From NCBI GenBank assembly GCA_003427395.1, contig BFEA01000024.1, forward strand, positions 2,474,080 through 2,500,423: a stretch of 26,344 bases of DNA. The letters run 5' to 3'. Of the stretch, positions 18,963-26,344 are shown piece by piece. The translations under genes and the position numbers were made by a program. This DNA is from Chara braunii. Taxonomy: Eukaryota; Streptophyta; Charophyceae; Charales; Characeae. The notes under the pieces are model-generated. The model searched no databases. It was not told the DNA's origin and was given only the letters and a program-made list of their open reading frames with translations. How positions within the stretch are numbered: position 1 is the stretch's first letter; each line of letters opens with the position of its first letter.

Positions 18963-21191
18963 AAATAAGCGGACGTTTGAAACTTCATAAGTTAAGGTGT
19001 TTTGTTAGGAGCACGGAGGACAAATGGGTGAGCATAGCAGTTGGGAAGGGACCAACTTTCTTTTCTTAAGGTTTGGAAAGGATAGGAGCTTAGAATAGGT
19101 GATAGTACAAGAGAGTGCATAAAAGTTCGAGGGCGGATATGAGATTGAAAGGGATGAGTCGCATGTCTGACTCACTGTAACATACTTGTATTTATATATA
19201 TATTTTCAAAAGGGGAATGAGTTGGTGACCATGAACACTTTTTACACTTGTGAGTGAATCCTTGTCTATGGTTGAGTCTACTTTTTGTGAGTGGGTATCT
19301 CCCTTCGTCTATCACTATTGGACTCATCTGAGGCTTGAAGATGGCAATATCTTGTGTGAAAGTCAGTAAAGGATTGTACGATCCGATACTAAATTAATTA
19401 TGTGCGAATGTTGAAAAACCATACTGCAATATGGACAAACTCTTTTCAATAAGTAAAGTTATTTTGCAATCGTCTTTGAATAGGAAGTTTGTTTTGTTGG
19501 TTTAGGACAAACAAAGAGTCAACAAGCATTGATTTCAACTCAAATATTGGTTTTGTATTATATATATATGACCTCGAGGTGCGTGCTTCGCCGAGCTAAG
19601 ATCAAAGACTTAGAGGGCACAACCCGACGATAGCTCAATTGGTTTTGAAAGTCTCATTTATTTGGTTTATTTAAAAAAAGTATCGTTCATCCATCTCAAG
19701 GGTTAACATGAGGGCATAAAATTACGAAGCCTATGGTGAAAAATTGGCATTGTTTGGACGTAACTCCCAGCGTGGGCTGCTGACCTAACATAACCAGGCA
19801 ACGGACCTTTTGACTATGGCCTAGAAAAAATACTAGAGGGGATGACCACCCCAATGAAAGGATATATTCAGGTGGGAGTCAGAGGGGTCGAGATTGGTCT
19901 TGAAATTTGTGAATATACTTTTGAGAACATAGGATGAATATCCCATCGTTGCACAACCAACAAGGATAACCACCGTTAAACAACAACCCGGTGGGTCGCA
20001 GCTCCGGCCTGATCAGTAGGACTGTGGTGGGTTAAGATGAAGACTGTTTGTCCTCCTGTATTAGGCTTCAGGCAGGACAGTTGGCAACTTTGGACATTCA
20101 TACGAAAAGTTGAACTACCAAGGTCTTGGTTACGACCCGCGTTTGAAGGGTTGAGTTCGCAAGCGGACACTAACTCTGAAGATAACCAACGATGATATGG
20201 ATCAAAGTCTAAGAGTGAAGGGAAGAAGGAAGCATTGTCACACTTGACGGTTTCATGTACTGCAGTACAGATCGAGTATCTTCGTTTCGAGTTGTTTGAT
20301 TTTATTATGAATATGATGCGGGAGACCCTGGTTAAAATCCCGGCAGTAACAAATGAATCGTGAGGTAACGATGTCAATCCTAAACCATACTTCATGTCAG
20401 GGATTCGGATTTGACGAATTGCTTGTTGAAAAACATCTTTGTTTGCATATAGTTCTCCAGCGACGGGGACGTCACTTAATAGGGTATTGGATACTGTCGG
20501 ATTTGGTCATGTTTTTTCAATCCACACAACGACGACACCGACTACCATGACGAGGCCTGTCTGAAATGAAGAGGGTGTGTGCACTTTAGCGTGACACTTG
20601 AAACGATTCCCTCGACCATTGAGGTTGGGGCAGATCGGTGTAAAAATTTTGAGGGTATGCGCGCGCGTTGTTACGACGCACGCTGTGATGGTTAGGATCA
20701 ACAGTAATTCCCGCCGACCGAAAAGGGTTGATTAGGTTAATGTTGTGTCGGGTACATGTACGACAGACACTGAGACTTGGGCGGATACATGTCTACTTAC
20801 CGGTACTGGGTCTCTAAAAATACCAATTTTGTCATCTTCTGCTTGGCCTCGAGTACTCGGCACATCTACCTCTACATGGTGTGTACCATTCTACCCGTCG
20901 CTTGACTGTTTTCCTCGCGGCGACCCTCGATGACGAAGCCACGGGTAAGTACCGGCTCTTCGGGCCGTTCGATCAAGCAAATGTCCTTGCGGGTCTCACA
21001 CGCACTCAAGCCGACAAACACTTAGACAGATATACAGACTAACTAGCGTACACACACACAAAACTAGAAGTGTGTCCTGTCCACTAGTTGGACTAGACCC
21101 CACTGTTGTACTTATACAAGAATTGTTCCCGTTCTTTCAGAAGTGGGAGCTTGCTCAGTAGCTGAGTAAGAGTTAATATATTGAAGGCTAC
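18963..21191. other. Unassigned 2.2-kb stretch
   Basis: I recognise no domain on either strand. A TATATATATA run lies near 19193-19202 and TATATATATATG near 19559-19570. At 20316-20338 a tRNA T-arm-like piece occurs (CCTGGTTAAAATCCCGG, one stem mismatch) without a convincing A box. The small frame at 20745-20933 shows no motif. Some of this may be the decayed 5' part of the RT element at 21192. Confidence 0.45.
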
Positions 21192-21859
21192 ACGTTCGTG
21201 TCCTTTAAATATTTGATCTCTTTCGTGAATTTGAACTGAAATTTTGTTTCACTTGAGCTTGTGGGATTTTGATTCAGCAAGTAGTTGGGATACCAATGGG
21301 AAAAAGTTCCAGCCCCCCATTGGCATTCTTGATGTGTGCAAAGAGCGAGTGGGACTTCATGATCTCGCTGGGAGAACAAAAGAGATTGTTTGCGGGATTG
21401 CGTTTTGTTGACGACGTATGAGTTTTCGCCGTTTACAATCCGCACAGGAAAGGAGACAAAGAGAGAGCAGAAGCTTTGTTGGGAAAGTTTCAGGGCTGCT
21501 ATGACGAGACTCTGACTCTGAAACAAACCAATGAAGAAGAAGACATCTGGAATTTTCTCGGATGTAGGTTGTTAATTCGAAAGGAATTTCCATTCCTGAG
21601 GACTGTTCAGACATTGAAAAACGACCAGGAATTACGGGAGGGGACTGTACTGCCCTTTTGAACCTTTCAGCACTTCAATTCCTACTCATGCAAACGGACA
21701 AAGATGGCCGGAATAATTTGCGCATTGCACAGAATCGAGCAGAATTCATACATGGGGTTTGATCTTCTGGAAACGTTGATTCTTTTCAATTCCGAACTTC
21801 GGAGGAGTAAGTACTTAACAGACTTGGGAACGATGGAACATGTAGCTAGAGCAGGATAA
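21192..21859 (+). pseudogene. Penelope-like reverse transcriptase fragment
   Basis: In frame 2 from 21272 the sequence reads IQQVVGIPMGKSSSPPLAFL, RT motif B of the GIPMG-S-P-LA kind, then LRFVDDV (21398-21418), the catalytic F-x-D-D motif, then DIWNFLGCRL and KNDQELR. After TGA 21659 it continues with FQHFNSYSCKRTKMAGIICALHR and a hydrophobic, ELRR-containing helix to TAA 21857. GIPMG instead of MPFG excludes Ty3/gypsy; the F..FNSY...K......L.R thumb resembles Penelope-like elements. A further piece upstream (SFKYLISFVNLN) is in frame 0, implying a frameshift near 21270. TGA 21419 follows the VDDV and probably replaces Trp. No GIY-YIG endonuclease was seen. Family assignment is inference; RT identity is firm. 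Confidence 0.7.
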
Positions 21860-22255
21860 ATCGGTAGGACGATAGTGATTTCATCCTCCTACGCCGGAAG
21901 GCAATTGGCACGATCAGAAGGGGAACGGCGGGTGAGCTGGCAACTGCTAGCGGGGGTCGTGGGTTGGAGGAGTGGATCGTGCTCTTATCATTTTCCATCT
22001 TTGTGCTTCACGCGCCACCGTTAACAGCCACGTGTTAACGTGCGTTCTTTCTAATAAGGATGTGCTTTGATGAACTATGCAGCGTGTTGGGCCATTTGCC
22101 CCTGTGTGTTGTTGACTGCTTTGCGTGCAATTCGTTGAATCCTAGGGGCAGGATTGCCAAGTAAAAGATTCAGGGAACGAATCCGCCTGACGATTGAGCG
22201 AGCTCTCTTTTATCAAAGAGGCTCCGCGATATTTTTTTTAACACGGGCTAGGTCG
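21860..22255. other. Unassigned sequence after the RT fragment
   Basis: The RT frame stays open for about 50 more codons (IGRTIVISSSYAGRQLARSE) after TAA 21857 without a recognisable motif, so the element may extend further. Nothing else is supported. Confidence 0.4.
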
Positions 22256-22256
22256 A

Positions 22257-22300
22257 CTGGGACTTGAACCCGCGACCTGATCATCAGGATTAGTTGAAGT
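22257..22300 (-). other. tRNA-like 3' half (pseudo-tRNA or SINE head)
   Basis: Read on the minus strand, AGGTCGCGGGTTCAAGTCCC (in 22273-22294) contains a perfect B box GGTTCAAGTCC within a T-loop; CCTGATGATCAGG just upstream (minus-strand sense) resembles an anticodon stem. I find no A box in position, and the outer T-stem pairs fail, so it is not an intact tRNA. Old tRNA pseudogene or tRNA-derived SINE. Confidence 0.4.
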
Positions 22301-22321
22301 CAGTTGGTTAGTTAAGATTTG

Positions 22322-22344
22322 GGCCCCTGGTCAACGGGGACCTA
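22322..22344. repeat. Short GC-rich hairpin
   Basis: GGCCCC (22322-22327) can pair with GGGGACC (22336-22342) with one G-T type mismatch around a TGGTCAAC loop. It stands just upstream, in minus-strand sense, of the tRNA-like segment. Confidence 0.4.
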
Positions 22345-22372
22345 ACACTTGGCCTATACATGTAGTTTTTTG

Positions 22373-22440
22373 TTAGATTTTTATCTTTTTTTTATCTTTT
22401 TCTTTTTCTTTATATTTTTTGAGGTTTTTTATAATTATTT
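22373..22440. repeat. T-rich tract
   Basis: Nearly uninterrupted T runs with TTTTTC and TTTTTA variants. On the minus strand this is an A-rich tract and could be the tail of a retroposed sequence. Confidence 0.6.
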
Positions 22441-22513
22441 ATCAGCGTCGTTCAGTCCTCGAGTCATCTCGCACGGAGGGAGTAAAACGGCGGCGACGAC
22501 GAAAGAGAGAACA

Positions 22514-22619
22514 GGTAAGTTCCCGATCTCACAGTTGGCCGCATGATACTTCGACCGATACGATGAGCAAAAACGAATGAATCTTTTGCTCGAACATGGA
22601 AAAATGCACCGCCAAGTTT

Positions 22620-22651
<32 letters not shown>

Positions 22652-22766
22652 AGTGAAGATAAGATTGGGTAAGTTCCGATCTCGCGGCTGGCTTCACGGT
22701 ACTTCGATTGATACGATGAGTAAAATTGAATGAATCTCCTCGAAGAACGTGGGAATATACACCGCC
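22514..22766 (+). repeat. Two ~100-bp copies, 154-bp period
   Basis: Copy 1 (22514-22613) and copy 2 (22668-22766) both run GGTAAGTTCC...GATCTC...ACTTCGA..GATACGATGAG...AATGAATC...ACACCGCC-type sequence at about 75-80% identity by eye. A (TG)14 tract at 22624-22651 separates them. They lie just upstream of the LTR-like segment and may be duplicated U3 promoter/enhancer units of that LTR. Confidence 0.75.
22624..22651. repeat. (TG)14 microsatellite
   Basis: Uninterrupted TG dinucleotides followed by AGTGAAG. Confidence 0.95.
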
Positions 22767-22830
22767 GCTTGCGCCCACCCGCTGACACAACTTCACCCGG
22801 CTCGCTCGCGGATTCGAGACTGCCTTTTGA

Positions 22831-23009
22831 GTTTGTGTGTGTGTGTGAGAGAGAGAGACAATCCTTGCCATGTGTGAGTGTGTGTGTGTGTGAGAGAGAG
22901 AGAGACAATCCTTGCCATGTGTGAGTGTGTGTGTGTGTGAGAGAGAGAGAGGTGATCCTTGCCATGTGTGAGTGTGTGTTTGTGTGTGTGTGAGAGAGAG
23001 AGATGGGGG
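22831..23009. repeat. 47-bp minisatellite, 3.8 copies
   Basis: Three full units of exactly 47 bases (22831-22877, 22878-22924, 22925-22971) and a partial fourth. Each is a TG run, a GA run and then CAATCCTTGCCATGTGTGA (GTGATCC in unit 3). Unit identity is above 90%, so expansion is recent compared with the surrounding decayed sequence. Confidence 0.93.
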
Positions 23010-23018
23010 TAAGGATTC

Positions 23019-23350
23019 GAGGGCGCATACCTGGTATTGGCGATGGCCTGCAGTGAGCGACGTCGTCACGTACTTCGTTCGTTGCTGATGTCAAGAGTCG
23101 CATTGTTAGTTAATAGGCAGGTGGTAGCTGTGCAGGGAGTAGGCTCGACACCGAGCGCCAAGTAGGGAGAATGGCCTGGACACATGTATTGGTGGTGGCG
23201 AGAGCAAACTCTCATTGATATTTGGCTTTCAGCGTTATGATTTTTCATTGGTGTTATATGGGTGCAATGCAACTTTCTGAACATAGTGAGTACGATCGGA
23301 CACTCAACTATGACTGAGCATTGCCATCTTGCTATTGCTTATTTCTGTTA
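23019..23350 (+). repeat. Diverged copy of the 3' part of the element-1 LTR
   Basis: From GAGGGCGCATACCTGGTATTGG onward it aligns with the last ~335 bases of the element-1 LTRs (1526-1861 and about 9325-9663), including AGGGAGTAGGCT, CGAGCGCCA, GAGAGCAA.CTCTCATTGA and TTGGTGTTATAT, at about 80% identity by eye. No TG...CA pair or gag-pol adjoins it, so it is a solo or truncated LTR of the same or a sister family. Upstream it grades into the minisatellite exactly where the element-1 LTRs have their GA and GAT repeats. Confidence 0.88.
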
Positions 23351-23355
23351 TTATG

Positions 23356-23359
23356 TTAT

Positions 23360-23406
<47 letters not shown>

Positions 23407-23421
23407 TTATTATTATTATTA
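23356..23421. repeat. (TTA)n microsatellite
   Basis: TATTATTATT repeats with one AATTT interruption at about 23404-23409, directly after the LTR-like copy, where a (T/A)-rich LTR end may have seeded it. Confidence 0.93.
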
Positions 23422-23648
23422 AGGTTGTTACCTGACCACGATTATGGTTAGGATACGTGTCGACAAGGAATGTCGTTATAAGCAACAACAGTCACTAGAT
23501 AGGATATAGCCAAAACGAGGCCGGCAGTTTACCTCGGTACAACGACAACCAATTGTGATGATTTAAAGCCTTGAAACACATGCTTTTCCACTGACCGCCT
23601 GTCGTGTTTTCGACGTCGTGCCAATGGTGTACGCCTACGGCAGCGATC

Positions 23649-23650
<2 letters not shown>
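23422..23650. other. Unassigned sequence
   Basis: No gene or repeat recognised between the two microsatellites. Confidence 0.4.

Positions 23651-23738
<88 letters not shown>
23651..23738. repeat. (AG)44 microsatellite
   Basis: Eighty-eight bases of perfect AG repeat, followed by TAGTGAGAAAGAGAGAG. One strand is all purine and could form triplex or other non-B structure. The Ser/Leu-repeat frame on the minus strand is an artefact. Confidence 0.97.
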
Positions 23739-23741
<3 letters not shown>

Positions 23742-24713
23742 TGAGAAAGAGAGAGCGACTTAGAAAGCCGCATGGAGGGAAAGATGCAGACTGAGTGACT
23801 GGTGGAAAAGGAACGAGAAAGAAAGGAAAAAGGTGAGGTAGGGAGGGCGAAGTACGTACTTGTATGGCATTTCAGGCGGGTGCGTAGTGGCAGAAAGCGA
23901 AGAGATGTCATCTTCACCCGAATAGGGTGTACTGTCAACATTGCCTTTATGTTCTATCATTGTTGTTTTGATTTGTTGGGTTCGTTGAACCTGGCCATAC
24001 CTACTGCCGGAGACGCCTGAAAGAAGAAGAGCAACATGCCGGAAGAAAATGGGAAACGAACATGCAGGGGAAAGGAGAATCACTAATGTGGGAAGGTGAA
24101 GAGGATGAACGAAACAAGAGGGAGATAGGTGTATAGAATAAGGGTGTAGGATGGGCGTAGAGAAATAAGCGGAGTGCGCAGTGAGATAAGGGTGCGAGAG
24201 AACGTACTCACCTCGGTAGGAAAGGGGGTAGGAACCCGATCGTGACTGTGCAGGGACGGAAAGATAGCCTATGTACATTGATCCTTGCTATGTTTATCGT
24301 TTTATCTTTGCCTACTATGCTAATTATTATCATTTTTTATTACTGTTTATTTATTTACTTATGTTATTATTACTACCGTACTCTGATCTTGGCCATGATC
24401 ACTGTTATGCATGAAGATGACAACGAGCAAGAAGGAAGGGGGAAATGGTTATGCTGCTCAAAACTGCATAGGCTAGTAGGATAAGGGAGAAAAAGAAGGT
24501 AAGGAGGAATGGAGAAGGTGGTAAGCACAGAAGGGCGCTTAGCTGGATTGTCGGTGTCCTACGACTTCCCTTGCATGTATTGGACCTGAAAGATAGCATA
24601 TATGTTTTTACTAATACTATATTACTGATATTATTATTATCAGTACTATTACTGTTTCTGTTATTATCTTGTTGTAAACCTTGCCATGATTATGGTTATA
24701 TAGGCCAGAAGGA
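23739..24713. other. Unassigned sequence with purine-rich and T/A-rich blocks
   Basis: Purine-rich stretches (23760-23850, 24005-24190) and T/A-rich tracts with TTATTA units (24310-24375, 24600-24670) alternate. CCTTGCCATGATTATGGTTAT (around 24678) resembles CTGACCACGATTATGGTTAG near 23431 and CTTGGCCATGATCACTG near 24390, suggesting dispersed short repeats. No gene is supported. Confidence 0.4.
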
Positions 24714-25110
24714 TCAAACCAGACGATCTGCCCAGGGTATATATGACTGATGGATAAAGGCTCACCACTTGCCGTATCGCCCAGAGCTAGGCAACACCAC
24801 TGAGAAAAGTGGTGGACGTTACTCGTGTTGATCTTGCAAATCCTAGCGGACTGTCATTCCGAACACCAGGGATGTGTATGTGTCTCCATGGCAGAAAGCA
24901 TGACTATGCCAGACTGTTTTTGCTGGTGTATCATGATGTTGAACCTGGACAGACGGTCTGCACATGACGCATTTGACTCATGAATAAAAGAAGGACTCAA
25001 CACGACACATTCGTAATACCCCTGCGAGAGAAAGGTGGTCGACTCTACTAACGCCGACCTTGCAATCCTAATCAGCCAGTCGAAAACCCTGACCATAATG
25101 GCAGTAAGTC
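24714..25110 (+). repeat. Faint direct duplication, ~230-bp offset
   Basis: AGACGATCTGC...TTGAC-like...GATAAA (from about 24720) recurs as AGACGGTCTGC...GACTCATGAATAAA (from about 24950), and AAGTGGTGGACG...GATCTTGCAAATCCTA recurs as AAAGGTGGTCGA...GACCTTGCAATCCTA. Identity is about 65-70% by eye, so this is an old duplication of unknown kind. Confidence 0.5.
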
Positions 25111-25687
25111 TAAGAAACTAATCGGTCACGGCCGTTGTCGGGACCGGTGAGTCCCAAATAACTTCCCATCACTCGAGGTATCAAATATGGACGAACTGTG
25201 CACAACAGAGAAATCCAGATTGAGACGAGATAAAGGATTAGGCCGCAGGAGGGAGTAATGCCCTGGGGCGAGGACTACAAGGGGAAAGAACTAAGCGGCA
25301 GCAAGCGAGCGAGCGCAAGAACAGGGGCACGTAGAACATAACAGGAGGCCGGGAGGGTCATCGGAATGCAATAAGACTAAGGCCAAAGGGCCCCTTGAAC
25401 CAGCAAATGCTGCACGACAGCGATAAAGGAATGAGGAAGTCGAGGGATGGGCGGCCCAGAGGCCGCGGGAAGCCAGGAAACGAGCGGCCAACGTGGAGGC
25501 CACCTACGGGAGCCTCGAAGCGGAGGCCCACGACCAAAAAAAATCGACGCGCACAAGGCGCGAGGAAAGACCAAGGAGAAGGGTCACTATGGGGCAACAA
25601 GACGCCCAAGGGGCATGAGACACCTCGGGGAAAGGCACCCGGGGCCACATGGGACTAAGTAAAAATAATGGCATCCGGGGCGAAATG
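25111..25687. other. GC- and purine-rich unassigned region
   Basis: Overlapping open frames on both strands here (for example 25395-25658 +) are rich in Arg, Gly, Pro and Lys, as expected from GGCC/AAGG-biased DNA. No domain or start context supports a gene. It could be part of an LTR or retrotransposon leader. Confidence 0.4.
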
Positions 25688-25748
25688 TGTCGGGGACCAC
25701 CGGCGGGACTAAGTGTCGGGGACCACCGACGGGACAAGTGGCGGGGAC
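25688..25748 (+). repeat. Tandem repeat beginning TGTCGGGGACC
   Basis: Unit 1 (25688-25713) and unit 2 (25714-25738) read TGTCGGGGACCACCG.CGGGAC.AAG; a third, shortened unit TGGCGGGGACATG starts at 25739. TGTCGGGGACC is a common start of plant Ty3/gypsy LTRs, so an LTR edge with small tandem duplication is possible, but no partner repeat lies in the window. Confidence 0.75.
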
Positions 25749-25775
25749 ATGTGAAAGTCCCAAGAGGAAACGGCC

Positions 25776-25813
25776 GCACCTCATGAGGAAAAATAATAAA
25801 TGCAAGGTGCACC
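25776..25813. repeat. Overlapping short palindromes
   Basis: CCTCATGAGG (25779-25788) and GGTGCACC (25806-25813) are perfect palindromes, and GCACCT (25776-25781) pairs with AGGTGC (25805-25810). Confidence 0.65.
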
Positions 25814-25835
25814 GTCAAGATCAACATCTTGACGG
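25812..25835. repeat. Perfect 10-bp hairpin
   Basis: CCGTCAAGAT (25812-25821), loop CAAC, ATCTTGACGG (25826-25835). No T tract follows, so it is not a standard terminator. Confidence 0.85.
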
Positions 25836-25848
25836 CCAATAATATTAG

Positions 25849-25874
25849 CACCACTAGCGCAAGCACTAGTGGTG
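25849..25874. repeat. Perfect 9-bp hairpin
   Basis: CACCACTAG (25849-25857) and CTAGTGGTG (25866-25874) around an 8-base loop, 13 bases after the previous hairpin. Confidence 0.85.
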
Positions 25875-25938
25875 ACAAACGGGAGGGCCAAAAGGAAAAG
25901 AAAAAAGTAAAGAAAACTGAAGTTGGAGGCATAGGAGC

Positions 25939-25958
25939 AATCCGAAAAATCTCGGATT
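25939..25958. repeat. Perfect 7-bp hairpin
   Basis: AATCCGA (25939-25945) and TCGGATT (25952-25958) with loop AAAATC; GGAG (25934-25937) and CTCC (25962-25965) could extend the stem across small bulges. Confidence 0.75.
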
Positions 25959-26070
25959 ATCCTCCCCTAGGAAAATAGAGACAAAAGAGGCCCTATGTGA
26001 AAAATAGCCTCAGGGAGAAAATCAGAGTAGAAGGGTCCACTATGGGAGAAATGTAGGAGCAAAAAGAAGC

Positions 26071-26086
26071 TCCCATGGGCATGGGA
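26071..26086. repeat. 16-bp near-palindrome
   Basis: TCCCATG, GG, CATGGGA. A related half-site, CCATGGGCAT, recurs at 26123-26132. Confidence 0.7.
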
Positions 26087-26096
26087 AGGCCATTAT

Positions 26097-26122
26097 TGCA
26101 GTCCGAGAAATAACGGACTGCA
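26097..26122. repeat. Perfect 9-bp hairpin
   Basis: TGCAGTCCG (26097-26105) and CGGACTGCA (26114-26122) around AGAAATAA. Confidence 0.85.
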
Positions 26123-26279
26123 CCATGGGCATAGAGAGGGCCGAAACTAAGAGGAAGAGGCTAGAAAAGGGCTTTAACGACTACTTGACACTTGGCATGC
26201 TAGAAAAAAGAAAGAAAAGAAAAGAAAATGTGGAAGAATAAGACAAAAAGAGTGGGAGGGAGTGAGTGATTTGGCCGTT

Positions 26280-26319
26280 AGTAGGGACTGCAATAGGTAG
26301 GGACTGGCAGGTCCCTACT
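26280..26319. repeat. Two competing hairpins with shared right arm
   Basis: AGTAGGGAC (26280-26288) and GTAGGGAC (26297-26304) are direct repeats, and both are complementary to GTCCCTACT (26311-26319). Either left arm can pair with the single right arm, so two mutually exclusive stems (9 bp with a 22-base loop, 8 bp with a 6-base loop) are possible. An A-rich tract follows to the window end. Confidence 0.8.
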
Positions 26320-26344
26320 GTCCAAAAAAGGAGGAAAAAAAAAA

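Noticed and set aside
19631-19642. TAGCTCAATTGG, a good A-box match
   Set aside because: No B box or cloverleaf follows at a workable distance.
20745-20933. A 62-codon frame followed by a GGTAAGT donor-like site
   Set aside because: No motif and no acceptor-exon partner; too short to support an exon.
22435-23103. Long minus-strand frames of Ser/Leu/Thr/His repeats
   Set aside because: Products of TG/GA minisatellite translation.
25395-25658. An 87-codon Arg/Gly/Pro/Lys-rich frame
   Set aside because: Composition follows the local GC/purine bias; equally long overlapping frames exist on the other strand and no domain is seen.
25837-25845. TAATATTAG, one base from the geminivirus-type origin nonanucleotide
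   Set aside because: It lies between two hairpins rather than in a loop, the last base differs, and no Rep gene or iterons are present.
25812-25874. Helitron-like 3' terminus (hairpin then CTAG)
   Set aside because: The spacing from hairpin to CTAG is too long, no Rep/helicase is seen, and the second hairpin is not explained.
1-26344. CRISPR arrays, bacterial operons, phage or toxin-antitoxin modules
   Set aside because: The repeats are microsatellites or LTRs; there are no spaced repeat arrays, Shine-Dalgarno-led gene runs or bacterial protein families.

Overview
The window looks like repeat-rich nuclear DNA of a plant-lineage eukaryote. The evidence is Ty3/gypsy LTR retrotransposons, one carrying a chromodomain, a primer-binding site of the initiator-Met-tRNA type (TGGTATCAGAGC), long microsatellites, and no bacterial-style operons. 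A charophyte alga such as Chara would fit, but that is a low-confidence guess. I found no intact cellular gene. Every coding region I recognise lies on the + strand, belongs to a retroelement, and is broken by stops and frameshifts.

Layout. 1-913: short poly(A)-ended, retroposon-like sequence, then unassigned DNA. 914-9663: one structurally complete Ty3/gypsy element with two LTRs of about 950 bp, PBS, a 1.3-kb leader, gag with a CCHC knuckle, protease, reverse transcriptase, RNase H, integrase, a chromodomain-like tail, polypurine tract and a short target duplication. About 4-5% LTR divergence (counted by eye) and more than ten lesions make it an old, dead copy. 9664-11330: no gene seen; a weak tRNA-like segment, an (AG)n tract and a short tandem repeat. 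11332-16431: the pol region (protease, RT, RNase H, integrase) of a second, clearly different Ty3/gypsy lineage; no LTRs or PBS were found for it. 16691-18962: a Gag-type reading frame (coiled coil plus CCHC knuckle) lying downstream of that pol, an inverted gene order. 18963-21190: nothing recognised. 21192-21859: a reverse-transcriptase fragment of another class, best matching Penelope-like elements. 22257-23350: a tRNA-like 3' half on the - strand, a 154-bp-period duplication, a 47-bp minisatellite, and a diverged copy of the 3' third of the element-1 LTR. 23356-25110: (TTA)n, a perfect (AG)44 and a faint duplication. 25688-26344: a tandem repeat beginning TGTCGGGGACC and an unusually dense set of perfect hairpins.

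How the parts relate. Within each element the genes would have formed one Gag-Pol pathway: Gag particle, protease maturation, reverse transcription primed by tRNA and the polypurine tract, then integration. None can now do so alone. The nonsense codons differ between elements. In element 1 they are mostly TAG; in element 2 they are mostly TGA, five of them where Trp is expected; in the 16.7-19 kb Gag they are mostly TAA. For the first two elements this fits C-to-T/G-to-A decay of silenced, methylated copies.

I found no new defence or metabolic system. The most promising leads are the pol-then-gag arrangement, the Penelope-like RT fragment, the stop-codon signature and the hairpin cluster at the right end.
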